Shown here: positions 1 to 13,984 of the stretch, piece after piece
Position numbering within the stretch: position 1 is the first letter of the stretch
Layout: each line of letters starts with the position of its first letter
NCBI RefSeq assembly: GCF_002999335.1
Contig: NW_020312314.1
Span: 186,001-250,000 of the forward strand
Length of the DNA stretch: 64,000 nt
From: Cyclospora cayetanensis
Taxonomy: Eukaryota; Apicomplexa; Conoidasida; Eucoccidiorida; Eimeriidae
Direction of reading: 5' to 3'
The notes under the pieces: generated by a model
What the model saw: the letters and a program-made list of their open reading frames with translations, nothing else
What the model was told of the DNA's origin: nothing
Databases searched by the model: none
Made by a program: the position numbers and the translations under genes

Positions 1-3000
1 GGGTAAATCTGCAGCTTCACAATACGCTGAGCAGAACGCAAGAGACGCGCATGCACCAGCACTGCCCCTGTCAGCTCCTGCTGCTGCTCTTGCTGCTCCT
101 GCTGCGGCTGTTGTTTTTTCCGGGAAGTTGGATGCGGCTCTGCTTTAGCCGCTGCTGATTCTGAGAAGGTCGCTCCTTCGTCGCTGCGCTCGCCTTCTCT
201 GTCTGGAGACTCCTTTTCTGCAGGCTGCCGTTCTGCCGCAGAAGAGGCACTGCCGTTACTTGTGCTGCTGCTGCTGCTGCTGCTGCTCTTGTGGGGCCGG
301 TGAGGGCGTTGCTTGTAAAGAAGCAGCGGCATCCAAACACACGCGAACGTAGATCGCGATGCTGCTGCAGCACCGTTGGAAAGCCGTACAGCTGAGCTGC
401 TGGCGTCACTCTCAGCCTCCAGAGACGCTAGTTCTGCTGCAGCAAGTGGTATTGTTCGGCGAGACAGCAGGGTAGCATCTAGAGACTGCTGCGCCTCCTC
501 CGCTATGACCGATCCTTCCCCCGCAAGAGCAGCTGCACTGACAAGATGGATTGCTGCGGTACAAAGCTGCGGAGTCGATGGATCGATGAGCTGCGACAAC
601 GCCACACAAAAAAGGGTAGTAGCAGCCGGCAAGCAGTTCTGGAGCGCATGCACGCATGCACACATGCACACACACACTCCACGGACAGAAAACGAAGGCT
701 CTACACGCCCTACGGCATGGACGGAAAGACTACAAGATACAGCAGCAGCAGCAGCATCGAAAAAATCGCCTTTTTCCACACCTGGAGAGAAGAGTGAGGA
801 GTCAAAAGGAGTTCATCCGTCTTTTCTGACGGTTCGTGCTGCAGCTGCAGCAGCACACTGCTGCGTGTGTGGTTGTCTACACTTAGAGCTGCACGAATGC
901 GCAGCATCAAGGGGCCTGCCTCGCCGCTGCTGCTGCTGCTGCTGCTGCTGCTGCGGCTCGAGCAATCCAGGCAATCCGTTTCCAAGCCGCCCGTGTAGCA
1001 GAATACGGCAGCCTGTCCTTGTTGCTGCTGAGCGCGTGGAAGCAGCTTCTGCTGGTGCATCTGGCACGAGAAGGCATCTCCCGCGGGGGAGAGAGGCACC
1101 AGTAGGAAGCCTGCCTGAAAGGGCTGCTGGTGTGTCTCCTCCGGCAGAGGTGAAGGCTTGAGCCACTGCAGCAGACTCGGCTGTCTCCGCGGGGGGAGAC
1201 GCAGCAGACGCCGCTGCGTCTCCGTCTCGGAGACGAGCAGGAGCGGCGTGCTGAAGCTGCCGTCCGTGTCTGCAGCAGGGGATGAAGACGCTGCTGCTGC
1301 TGGGGGAGGGAGAGGAAGGCATGCGAGAGAAACAGACAGCAGCGCAGCTTCGGGCGGAAGTATTGCAGTAACAACAGAAGCGTTAAGGCTAAGTCGACCT
1401 AAGGAGGAAGCCGTGGCAGTCCAGTCGAAGGCGTCCTCTTCCCATTGCTCTTTGGCGTGATGCTGCTGATACGGATGCTGCTGATACGGATGCTGCTGCT
1501 GACACTGCTGCTGCTGACACTGCTGCTGCTGACACTGCTGCTGCTGATACGGATGCTGCTGATACGGATGCTGCTGATACGGATGCTGCTGAGCTTCTCC
1601 TGAGATTTCCTGCGCTTTTTCCACTTGTTCGTCTGCCCGTAGAAGACGCTGCGTCTCTGGAGGCAGCAGGAGTCGCAACAACTCGTGAAACGCAGGCACT
1701 TTGCTCTGAAAGCAGTGCCCTATGTCTCCGCGATGACGGAGGTGTGGCTGCTGCTGCTGCAGCACCAAGGGAGCGCAAATAAAGCAGGCAATCTGCAGTG
1801 GCGTTCGGTGGAAGGCTCCAAACCACACTTTATAGCTGACGCTGCTGCCACGACTGCTGCTGCCAGTATTGTTGCTGCTGCAGTTCGCTGCGAGAACGAC
1901 GCAAGACGCTCGCGATCCTGCAGGCAGCAAGAGCGGCGTCCAGTGCACGAGAGACGCAGCGACAGCAGCACCACTGGCAGGTGACTTCGGAGCAGCAACA
2001 TCGACACTGACATCGGCAAGAGCCGCGGGAAAGACGGGAGACGACCAGCCCCCCCCGCATGCAAGAGCAAACTGCAAGGCTCTCTTGTTCTTGCTGCTTT
2101 TTCTGCCGCTGTTGCTGCTCCCGCTGCCGTTGTGTCGATGGTGCGAGGGAGGCATACACCAGACTGCCGCTCTTGCTGCGCCTGGAGGCAGCGGCGCAGA
2201 ACCTCCGAATCCGCTCTGTCGCAGCAGCAGCGGCACGGGGAGCAAATTCGTAATCAGCAGAGGCACTTGAGGGGGCGCCTGCTGCAGTGTCTCTGCAGCT
2301 TCCTGCGTCTCTTTGCAAAGCTCCTGATCACGCCACACCGACGTCTTCCTCCGTCTGTCAACGTCGCGTTCCTCGGGAGCAAAGACTGCGGCTGCCGCAG
2401 AGGCAGCAGCTGTGGCGCGCCACAGCCGCACGGCATCGAGGTGTATCGACAGCTGCTGCTGCAGCAGCAAGCCCACAGCGACGCTCCCCGGTTGGACTCT
2501 CAGCAGCGCAGGAGAAAGCGACACTGCCGCCTTCGCTGCGGCTGTTTCAAAGTGCCGTGCTGCTTCTCCGAAAGCCACGTGAAGAGTCGCTCGCGAACTG
2601 TGCAGCAGCTGCAGCGACTGCAACGTGGCTGGGTGCTGCACACGCGCTCTCAGGTGTCGTAGGATCAGCGCAAGCTCAGTGCCCTCTACTGCCCTCAACG
2701 ACGACGGAGTGTCAGAACCGCGAGGTGCTGCTGCTGCTGCTCGTGGGGGGAGAGGCGACAATGTCGTGCGGTGTATGCACACCTGCAGCGTCTCTGCTGC
2801 TGCTTCCAACGCGGGAGCTTCAAAGCCTAAAGCGTCGAAAGGATACTGCGCAACTCCTCGAGCTGTGGCAGCCTCCGTGCCGCTTGCCGCTGAGTGTGCA
2901 AACGTCACGCAGCAGCCGCTGCACTGCAGAGAGAGTGCCCAGTGGTGCAGAGGAGTAGGCAGCAGTGGAATTGCGCCCAGCAGCAGCAACTGCAGGGGAG

Positions 3001-6000
3001 GCTGCGACGCTTCGAAGTGACTCTGCAGCAGCGGTAACTTCGGCGGGGAGCGATGCTGCTGCTGCAGCAGAGTCACTTTGAAGCGTCGAGATACGACATG
3101 GCTGCCTTCAGCTTGCGGCATTCCTAGTGGAACTGCAGCAAAACGCCGCTTCTGCGCGTCATACGACTCGATACTTCGCACCAACCAGCCCTGGTGTCTA
3201 GACACCTGCGTCTTCGCGTCGTTGGCATGAGGGGTGCTGCTCGCTGCAGCAGAAACGAGAAACACTGGCCTAGGGAGGCAGAGCAGCACTGTCAGCGTTT
3301 CGCAAAGCTCCTCTTCCTGTTGTGGAGGCTGGAGCTGCTGCTGTTGCTGGAAGGCGCATGCTGGATTTCCTGCGCCTACTGTCGAGGCTGCTGCTGCCTC
3401 CACTGCTTCAGCAGCTGGAAAGTTGGGCGCAGAAACTCTGCGGCAACAGATTGCCTGCAGGGGTTGCAGCGCTGCAGCCGCTGCAGCTTCTGCTTCCTCG
3501 TCTTCGAGGCGCTGAAACTGAGGAGGCAGCGCAGCAGTGACGTACAGCTGCAGGCAGTGAGGGCATGCAGAGGAATGCGGTGGACGTAGTGCTGCTGAAG
3601 AGCATGTCGCTGTCGGCTGCAGTGTCAGTGCAAAGGGAAGTAGCAGCCATTTGAAGTTCGCCGTGTGCCTCTCCTCTCGCTGCTTGAGCGCTGCTGCTGT
3701 TGCTGCCGCTGCTGCTGTTGCTGCCGCTGCTGCTGCGCTTGTTCCTTCGAAGCCTCCTTCGTGCCGGGCAGTAACAGCATGAGTATGACTATGAGTATGA
3801 GCATTTCCATCAGCAGCTGCACTTGCAGCAGCGAAAGTTGCAGCCATCTTGGAGGCGGAGCTGGCCAAGTCGCCTGCACTCGATAGGGTCTGTAGGAGCA
3901 GTCGAAGTTTCCACGGAGACAGCCGGAGCAGCAGCGGAGACACTTGGAAGTCTCCGGTTCCTTCCGTGTAGAGAAGGTGTTTCGTTTCGGCAGGTTTTGA
4001 TAGGTCGACGTCGTCGCTTGTCGGAAGGGAGGCTGCATGCGCGGAGAGGTCTGCTGCGCTGTGCAGACACTTGAGGCAGTCGCAGCAAGTCGCGGCAGCA
4101 GCGCAAACGGTAGAGGTAGGGGAGCTTGCAGATTGCGCTTGCGCAAAGGCGTAAGCGGGAAGGTGAGCCGACAGGCGTGCTGCTGCTGCTGCTGGTGTTG
4201 TTGGTGCTGCTGCTGTTGTTGGTGCTGCTGCTGCCGTTGCTGACAGCCTTGCCGGCAAGACAAGGGCACTCCGATACAGCGACAAAGCGCCTGTAATTCG
4301 CACAGGTGAGAGCAGCGGGAGGTGCTGCAGCGGTGTGACTGCTGACCAGCAACAAAGAGACAGCGCAGCAGCAGCAACGTCTGCAGAATCGACGCTGCTG
4401 AGACTTGCAGAAGCGGCAGTTTTTGGAGACGCAGGAGAGCTGCACAGGCATGGAGTGCCTTGCACTGCGCTCCGCCGTCGCAGCGCATACGACTCAAAGG
4501 AGGCAGGGGAGACACGAGGCTCTCTCTGCTGCTGCTCTCCGCGATCTTGCGGCAGCTGCTGCTGCTCCTGTAGAGGCCAAATCACCACCGCTGCCTGGTG
4601 CAGCAGCAGCCGCAAAGCCTGCAGCTCCCTCTTGCTGTTTCCGCTCGCCATGTGCAGCAGCAGACGATCCACAAACAGCTTGTTGGTTTGGCATGGCTGC
4701 TCGCTTCGCGACGACAGCTGCCCTCGCTTTCTTGCCTGCGGAGAAGCGAACGACGCTTGCTGCAAGAGCGACACAAGAGAACTGCGCGCAAGCTGCTCCA
4801 GCTGCCGCTGCGCTGCATGCGCATGCAGCAACAGCGACACACTGCTGATGCACACTGTCTTCTGATAGGGGGTAGCTGGCGAAACAGCAGCTCGCCACGT
4901 CACCTCCAAGCCAACAGGCAGGCTGTGCTGCCTTTGCTGCTCGTGCTGCTCTTGCTGCTCTGCTGCTGCTGCTGATAGCGGGTGTACAGACAGCCTGAGC
5001 GCTCGACCGATTTGCACGACCACGCTCTGCAGAGAAGCTCGCGTGCTGCTGCTGCTCCTGGTATCGGCAGTTGCATGCTGCAACTGCAAGCCTCTAAGCC
5101 GCAGAGCCACTGGCGTGGCAATCGCTGCTGCCACTCCAGCAGATGGATGCTCTCCACGACGCAGAAGCACCATTTCCTGCAGGCAGAGACGATCCTGCTG
5201 CACACGCTGCAGCAGCAACGTGAGAGGTTCACCTTCTGCATCTTCCGACAGAACGGCATCTCCAACTGCGTCCTCTGCTTGCTGCTCTTGCGCTGGATTC
5301 ATGCGTTTCGGGAAACTCGAGCGGCGAAAGCATCTTCGGCTGCTCCTCCGATTTCCGCCCTTGCTTCCACAGCAACAGCTGCTGCTCACACTCTCTCCGC
5401 TGCTGTGTCGAGTCTCCCCACCAACGCCTCCACACCACAGCGGATCGTCCAATGCGGCAGCACTGCACCCTCCATACGCATCCTCCGTTCCTCCTGCTGT
5501 TTCTGCAATGGCACAAGAAGAAGCTACCAAGGCTTCCAAGCCATCAATCTCCACGCACAGCTCGCGCTGCTCCTGCTGCTCTTGCTGTTCGTAATGCTCT
5601 TGCTCTTGCTCTCGTTCTTGCTCTCGTTCTTGCTCTTGCTCTTGCTCTTGCTCTTGCTCTCGCTGCTCCTCCTGCTCCTGCTCTTGCTCTCGCTGCTCCT
5701 CCTGCTCCTGCTCCTGCTCTTGCTCTTGCTCTTGCTCTTGCTGCTGTTGTTCAAAGCGTTGGTTCTGGAGTCTCGTTGATTTGTTGGGCTCAAGCTCTTG
5801 CGTAGACAGCGTTTCCAAGGCATTCTCTTCGCTGCTGCTTGGAGGATCTTCAGCTCTCAGTTCTGCAAACGCTGCCGCTTGGAGCCTCAGCTGCTGCACT
5901 AACTGCGCCAGCCGAAGCAGTACGGCATAGTTCCTCAGATCCACATAGACTGCGGAGGCGTGAACATAGACATATGCGCCGAAGGGCATTATGCTTCGCC

Positions 6001-7396
6001 GCTGCAGATGCCGATACTGCGTGTCTTTTTGCGGATGACGCTGCGGAAGCTGGCTGCACTGCAAAAGCCTGTGCTCCCCACAAGCAGCGCTCTGTGAGGC
6101 GCAGCTACACTGCGAGCACGCAAGGCAGCAGCAAGACTGCAGCAGCTTGCTGCAGCAGCAACAGGCTTCAAAGTCGCTGCTCCTGCAGCTGCTGTATCCC
6201 CCGCGCTTCCGCTGGAGCCTGTGAAGCACGATGCTAACGGGATGAATGAACTGAGTCTCGCAGCAGCTGCGCTGCACGACCTTCTCGACTGACGCGTGTG
6301 GCGTTGCTGGTGGGGTTGCTGGCGTGGTTGCCGCTGCTGCACTAACACTGGACAGAAAGAGCAGTTCTTGCTCCTGCATGGCATGCATTGCTTGTTGCTT
6401 CTGCTGATGCAGCGTGTGGTAAGCGTGAAGAGTTGAGAACGTTCCGAAACAATCGGAGACAGTCACTACGACGCTTGCCTCTCCCGCTGCTTGTGATGGC
6501 AGGCGCACTGTCAGATCTGCTCTTGCTGCTGCCGACGACTCTGCAGGGGTGACTGCAACAGGCAGATGGAGGCTGAGACAGCCGCATCGCAATTCCCAGC
6601 TGCTGCGCCTCAGCAAAGGCTTTGCGTCTTCTGCTGCTGCTCTTGCTGCTGCTGCTCTTGCTGCTGCTGCTCTTGCTGCATCGACGAGCACTTGCCTCCG
6701 CTGTCTGGAAAGCTCGCCGGCAATCACGGCAGCGGCTTCTGCAGCCTCTGCTGCTGCTGCACTGGCGGCGTTGCTGCCTGCATCAGTTGCAGCAGCAGCA
6801 GCAGCGAACGCCCGAAGGAACGCACACGCTGCAGCGGGAGCAGCAAGCGGCAGCTGCACAGCTAGCGGCAACACCACTACTCCACACGCATGCTGGAGCA
6901 TTAGAGCTTCTCCGTCGAGACGACATGGGCTTGCAGGAGACTGCATCTGCTGCGTAGGTTGCTGCTGCTCCGAAGAACAGTCTCTTGAGAGTGAACTTGC
7001 AGCAGGCAGTGGCGCTCCTTCCTCGTTGTTGGCTGCTCCTGCTGCTGCTGCAGAGAGTGCTGCTGTTGCTGCCACTGCTCGCTGCGACTGCTGCTGCTGC
7101 TGCAGAGAGTGCTGCTGCTGCTGCGAGTTGTCGGGCAGCTCTAAAAAGCCTTCCCGCTGCGCCGCAGCCACAGCAAGCCACCAGCTGCATCGGCTGCCGC
7201 TGCTGCTTTCACTGCAAACAACAGACGGAGAGACACGGGGGAGACAAACGCTGTTGAACTGAGGGGCGGCAACTTCCTCCTCTGCATGCAGCAGCACTGC
7301 ATTCGGGAGATCCGCTGCTGCACCCTTTTCCGCTGCCGTTGCAAGTGCCGCCGTCGCAGTCGCAAACTTGCCGAACACCCTGCCATGTGCTCCTTC

Positions 7397-7457
<61 letters not shown>

Positions 7458-7712
7458 GCATGCAGGAGGCCAGCGTACGGCTTATGAACGAGAAGATACC
7501 AAGCGCTGCGAAGAGGAAGTCTGCTCGTGCTCTCGCGGTTGACGCGACTGCTGCGCACAGAAGGAGGCTTGTAAAATCCGAGCTGCATCTCGCCGAAGCC
7601 AGCAGCGAAACAGCAGTGCCAAGGCAGCTGCTGCTGCTGGGAGATCAAAAGCTGCACGGCGACGCTGCTGCTCACTTCCACGCCAATCTGTTGCCACAAG
7701 CTGCTGGAGCGC

Positions 7713-7743
<31 letters not shown>

Positions 7744-9039
7744 GCTTGCTGCGGCTAGACTTGCCCTGAGGCAAAAGCTGGCGAGCTTGCGCGTCCTCAC
7801 AGCAGCACGCTGCTGCTGCCGCCTTCTCTTGAGGCTGCATCATCATCGGCTCCCGATGCTGCGCCGTCAATATCCCTGCATGCGGATGCAGTTTTTGCAG
7901 CTGGAGCCACCAGAGAAAGAGGGCAGCAGCCTCTGCCTCCGTTGCATGCAGCAGCACGCCCTTCTCCCAGGTGAGCGAAATCTGCAGCGTCGGAACGCCA
8001 TCTTCTGGAAGCCACGCAGCGGAGCAGCAGGCTGCTGCTCCTGCTGCAGCCTCCGTGGCTGCGGAAGCGCTGCAACTCCCCCTCCAGCGGCAGCGGCTGG
8101 TGCGCAGGTGTACAGACACTGGACCGATCTCGACGCGCTGCTGCCACTCCTTGAACTGCTGCTCCTCTTCTAGCAGCTTCAGCGGGCGGCTCCAAACGCG
8201 GAGTGCACTGCAACGCAGCACAGACCCTTCCAAGCGCATCCTCGGAAGTGCAACACACAGCAGCCTGCCGCACGCGCCGTCGTCGTCTGCTGCCACTGCA
8301 TGCGGAGATTTGCAGAGATACAGCACAAGCTGAGGCCAAGTGCAGTCCGCTATTGGATCCAGCAGCAGTAATGCGCCTAGCCGCGCTGCTGCTGCTGCTG
8401 CTGCTGCCGTTGGGCTTCTGTTCAAACGCATCGCACCGCAACTGCTGCCTCGGCTGCTCGATAGACACGTCGCTTTGCTGCACGAGGACTGGCTCGCTGC
8501 GACGGGGAAGGCTGTGTTGGGAGTAGCAGCTGCTGCAGCGGCTGTGGCAGCTGCAGCAGCTGCTGCTGCTTCTTGCTGCATGCCTGTACAGGCGCTTTGC
8601 AGCAGGGTGACGACTTCGGGGTATAGGAAAAGGCAGCTCGCGCGACTGCTGCTGCTGCTCTCGCAAATCGCGAAATGGAAAAACGGCCGCTGCAGGGATG
8701 CGCCAGTCGCAGCCTCGGCACGCAGCAGCTGCAGCTGCTTGTGCCAGCGCGCAGTGTCTGCGGTGGGGAGAGCTGCTGCAGCTGCTGCGTGCTGCTGCAG
8801 AAGCTGCTGCTGCAAGGGCAGGAAGGAGGCGCAAGGCGGCTGCGGCAGCAGCAGCAACAGTGTGCTTGGAGGCGCTATCGCATCAAACGTTGGCAACAGG
8901 CACTCCCTGCTGCTGCTGCTGCCAGTGCTGCCAGTGCTGCCAGTGCTCCGAGGGTGTTGCAGGAAGGGCCGCACGGCAAAGCGCATGCAAATGAGTGCTA
9001 TGGGCTTTTGCCTCCGAAACTGCTGCTGCTGCTGCAGAA

Positions 9040-9080
<41 letters not shown>

Positions 9081-9412
9081 AGAAGCTGCTGCTGCTGCTG
9101 AGCTGTCTGGGGGGGCCTTTGGATGGCTGGCTGCCGCAAAGGCGTTCTGGCACGCCTCGCGATGGCGTCGACAGCAGGCGGATTTTGAGCTGCGCTTTCT
9201 CGAGTGGGCTGTCTTAGAAACTCTTCTAGAACGTTGCCTTGGCTGAAGACAGGGAGAGGTGTCGATCGTAGCGGCAGCAGCAACTCGGCGCTGCCGCTCG
9301 CAGCGGAAGCAAACACCTCCACGAAGAGCAGCATCGCGTCCCTTCTGCTGCTGCTGCGGCTGCTGCTGCTGCTGCTGCGTATCAGCTGCGAGCGGCTTCC
9401 AAAGGCGGACAA

Positions 9413-9449
<37 letters not shown>

Positions 9450-10189
9450 ATTCGACTGCGCATGTCGTAGAGGGCGCAGCGGAAGCTGCAGCATGCTCCT
9501 CTGAGGCTTAGCTGCAAACAGCCTAGCTTCCGTCCCCTGGCAAGCGTTGCAGCAATCTTATCGTCGGTGCAGACGGCGGCAGCGGCTCCTGCCTCCGAGA
9601 GAGCGTCTAGCCTCCCAAGGGGAAATCCAAAGCAGCCGACACAGCTGCAGCAGTTGCATGCACTGCAGGGGACTGCTGCTGGTGCAGACTGCGTGCCTGC
9701 TTCGGTTGCTGCAGCTGCAGTAGCGCTGGCTTCTGGGGGTACAGCCGCAGCAGGCGTGTTCAAGCAGCAAACGCCACACCCCCCGCTTTCTCCCCGCAAT
9801 GCACAAAGCTGTTGCGACTCCTTTGGTCGAAGAAGACGCTGAGCTACAGCATACACTGCAAACGCATGCGTCAGCAAACTCCGCGCAGCTGCCGCGGCAA
9901 CCTCCACATCTGGCGCTGCTACTCCAATTGCCAGATGTCGCAATTCAGCAGCTGCCTTCCAAGCTGACGTGTAGGGGCATCTCTGGCATGTAGAGCTCCC
10001 GGGGAGGATGCTGCTGCTCAATCTGCTGCTGCTCAAGCTGCTGCTGCTCAATCTGCTGCTGCTCACGATACTGCCGCTGGAAGCGCTCGAAGGAGGACGT
10101 CGAGGCTGTGGCAACGCCGTGTGCTGCAAAGACGCTGCTCCAAGCGGGTAAGGAAGTGCTGTTGCTGCTGTTGCTGCTGTTGCTGCTGT

Positions 10190-10221
<32 letters not shown>

Positions 10222-11660
10222 TAAGAGTCCCCTGAGAGGCAGCAGCAAAGAACGCACCGGAGCGACTTTCTAACGTCTCCTCTCGCATCATCTCAGCCTC
10301 CAAATCCTGAAGCAACACCAGCGGTATTTCCTGTCGAGCAGCAGCTGCCATCGTAGCACCCCCACACGCTGCAGCTGAAGGCGCGCGAATAGGCGTGGCT
10401 GCACTTGCTGCTGCACTTTCTCTTTCTGCTTCTCTCTCTGCTGCACTTGCTGCTGCACTTTCTCTTTCTTCTACTCTTTCTGCAGCGCTCTCTCTCTCTG
10501 CTGCGCTTGCTGCTGGATTCTCTCTTTCTGCTACTCTTTCTGCTGCGCTTTCTCTGTCTGCTGCACTTGCTGCTGCACTTCCTCTTTCAGCTGCACGTTC
10601 TGCAGCGCTTTCTCTCTCTGCTGCACTTGCTGCTGCACTTTCGCTTTCTGCTGCTCTTTCTGCAGCGCTTTCTCTGTCTGCTGCACTTGCTGCTGCACTT
10701 TCGCTTTCTGCTGCATTTGCTGCTGCCTGCTGCTGGAGTGAGAGCTGCAAACGTCCAACGCTCAGCGTGAATCCCGTGCAGCGCTGCTGTCGCTCCTGCC
10801 GCAAGGAGGCGGGAGATGCAGCAGTGCCTGGAACAAACAACCCCCTGCTCCCTTCGAGTCGATGCGGAGAAGCCTCGGCAGCAGATACACCGTGACTGCC
10901 GCTGCTGCTGCTGCTCGCAGGAAATGCAACATGCAGCACTGGAATAAAGCAGGGGCACCTGGAAAGCAGCAGCGGCAAGAGATCCGTTTCCACAAAAGCC
11001 GGTAGAGAGCTAGAACTCATTCTGAGAGAATCGCAAAATCACCACACACGCGACTCGCGCTGCTGCAGACGTTCGATCCGAAGGGCTCTTTACCTTTATT
11101 TTGAGGCTAGAGACATGCGAAGTGCGCACAACCTTTCAAGCAGTCACGAGACGTAAGCCCACTCGAGACAGCAAGGCGTAGGATTGCCCACTGCCCCTAA
11201 ACACCCCTGCATTCATTCAGCGCCAACACGCTACAATGCATCCCTTCCAAATCGAGGAGGATGAGGCTCACTTGACAGCTCGTACGGCAAGCTGCAGCCA
11301 CTGCAAACGGGGAAGTGGAGCGTCTTCAGCAAGACGCGATAGCCGCCTCTGCCGTAGCAGCGGCTTGCAGCCGCGCACGTCTCTGGGGGCGTTTCTGCCG
11401 CTGCCTTTGGAAGTGGGGAGCTGCAGAAGCAGCTTGACATCTACACTTGGTAGTGACACAACGAAATGAAGTTCGCCTGCAGCACCAGCAGCCGTCTCAG
11501 GAGATGCTGCTGCTGCCGTTGCAGCCGATTTCTCTCCCGCTAAACTCCGTGTAGCGTTCTGCTTTTGCAGCTGCCGCCGCAATTCTGACTCCTGGCTATC
11601 TAGAGAGCGGCAGAAGAGGGGTGGCTGCCGACCACTGCCATCCCTATGACTAATACGACC

Positions 11661-11699
<39 letters not shown>

Positions 11700-13952
11700 A
11701 CTACTGCGACAACATGTGCTAAGACTGCTGCTGCTGCTGCTGCACGTGCTGCTCCGGCTGCTGAGAGGGAGTGCAGCGAAGGTCTGCTGCCGCTGCTGCT
11801 CCTGCTTCTGTTCATCACGCTGCATGCAGTCTCCCGTTGGCTGCTCTTGCTGCCCCTGCTGTTCAAGAAGCGCTTGCTGCTGCGACGGCAGCAGCAGGAA
11901 ACGGCGCAGCTCATGAAGCAGAGTCGGCGTGAGGCGCAAAGAGAGAGGGCCGATGAGGATACTTGCACGGCACCCTGCACCTGCAGCAGCGGCAGCAGCA
12001 GCGGCAGCAGCAGCGGCTGTGTTGGCAGCTGTAGCTGCAGGCGCTGCTTCAGCAGCAGCTGCATCTGCAGCTGCAGCTCTAGCACTGAGAACAGAACCTG
12101 CGTCGGATGGCAGGAAAAGCAAGCCGCACTGCAGCGCAGCTCCTCTAGCCGGTGTGCTTGCGTCTTCTAGATCCTGGAAGTTGTTGCTGCTGCTGCTTCG
12201 TGCACACGGAGGCGCAGCAGGCAGCAGCACTCCCTCTGCAGAGCTTGCAAGACGTGCAGCGAATTCTCTGGAAAATTTCTGCGCAGGAGGCGCTCGTCGT
12301 CGAACTTCTGGCAGCGTCGTCGCCACTGAGGGAGTTTTTTCTCCGGCTGAAAGACAGAAGAAGCCTTTCTCCTCGAGGAGAGAGTGCTGCTCCCCCGTCG
12401 GAAGCGCCTCCTCCTCACTCCCCGCAAAGCGCCGCTGCTCCTCTTGTCGGCGCAGGCAGCACCCTGCTGCAGTTGCGTCGCTCGCCCACACATGCAAAAG
12501 GTGTAGGTACACCTCGGAAACACCCAGTGCAGCTGGAGGTCGAGAGATCAGCAAACGCCCACCCTCAACCCCAATTGCGAAAAAAGGCACTTTCCCACTG
12601 CTGCTGCGCAAAGTCGCCGGCTGCTGCTGCTGCTGCCAGGGAGCTCTCCTGCTGCAGTTCGCCTTGCTGTGCTGCAGTCGCTGCGGCTCCTGGAGCTATT
12701 AGGGTGAGCGAGAAAACGGGCATTTGCACCGATATAACTGCATGCATCAGAGCACCCCACAGCAGGGGCTGAACTGGCGGCTGCTGCTGCTGCTGCACCC
12801 AGTCTTCAAGCAACACTGCGTCTCTCTCCTCCACACTGCCCTCCGAATCTTCTCTGCTGCTTCTGCTGCTGCTTCTGCTGCTGCTTCTGCTGCTGCTTCT
12901 GCTGCTGCTTCTGCTGCTGCTTCTGCTGCTGCTGCTGCGGCGGTGGCCATTGCTGCTGGTGTCTGAACACCTGCCCGAGCCACTCAGATGACTGCCCGTG
13001 TTGACGCTGCTGCTCGAGGAGCTTAATTTTCTTGCCACTTCATGCCCCTGCGCTTCTTCCTGCAAAAGCAGCTGCTGCTCCTGCTGCTGCAGGAAGCGCA
13101 GACTTTGAACTGTCTTGTCGACGGTGCTCGTGTTGCACATGCAATTTGATGCTGCTGCTCCTTCAGTCCCTGCTAAAGCCTCCCGCTCCAAGTCTGCCCG
13201 CCGAAACTCCTGCAGCGGCAAACGCTGGTGAACTTCCTGCGCGTGCTTCCCCTGCTCTTCTTGCACATCTGTCTCCTCCTTATCAGAAGAATCTCCTAGA
13301 AGGGCGTCCACAGCCCAATCGATCCAGCGGCGCACTCTGCTGCCACGCATGCTGTTGCTGCTGCGGCAAGGGGCCGCTGCGCTCACTTGGGGAAGTCTTA
13401 GCCAAGCGTCGCTCTGCAGGGAAAAGCGCGACTGCTTTTCTCCTTGCCTGAGCCAGTCAGGCTGCGCATGCTGCACCTGCTGCTGTTTTTCCACCCCAGC
13501 TGCCTGTGAATGCATGCAAGTGCTGCGTTTCCACCTTTCCATGTCATTTTCCTTGCAAACAACCTCTTCTTCGCGCAGCTGCCGCTCGCCGTATTGCCCT
13601 TGCTGCTCCTCCTCCTCTTGCACTTTTTCTTCTTGCACTTTTTCTTCTTGCACTTTTTCTTCTTGCACTTTTTCTTCTTGCACTTTTTCTTCTTGCACTT
13701 TCTCCTCTTGCACTTTTTCTTCTTGCGCTTGCTCTTCGTGCTCTTGCTCTTCTTGCACTTGCTCTTCGTGCTCTTGCTCTTCTTGCACTTGCTCTTCTTG
13801 CGCTTGCTCCTCATGAGAAAGCGAAGGCGGCTCTTCAAACATAAAAGTTCTCAGCGTCTGCAGTTGCGTGCTGTTGAGCCGAAGGTGCAGCGGCTGCAAC
13901 AACACATCCAGGCAGAACCTTTCGTCCGTCGCTTTTGCTCCTGATCCTGTTG

Positions 13953-13984
<32 letters not shown>

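Noticed and set aside
376..1161. 261-codon plus-strand ORF with poly-Cys and Ala/Ser runs
   Set aside because: Antisense shadow of VPS13. CAG/CTG triplets keep all frames open; no independent motif or splice logic.
1455..1592. Regular short repeats considered as telomeric or subtelomeric sequence
   Set aside because: Units are in-frame triplet-based coding repeats, not TTTAGGG-type.
4982..5779. 265-codon plus-strand ORF ending in poly-Leu, looking like membrane segments
   Set aside because: Antisense of the Glu-Gln dipeptide repeat; poly-Leu arises from CTT/CTC/CTG triplets.
10395..10895. 166-codon plus-strand ORF LSLSAALAA… and its Leu-rich frame-mate
   Set aside because: Mirror image of the ESAAASAA repeat in VPS13; regular hydrophobic periodicity is an artefact of the repeat.
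13510..13944. HFFFL/LLHFF repeat ORF that mimics a transmembrane protein
   Set aside because: Complement of the KVQEE repeat coding region.
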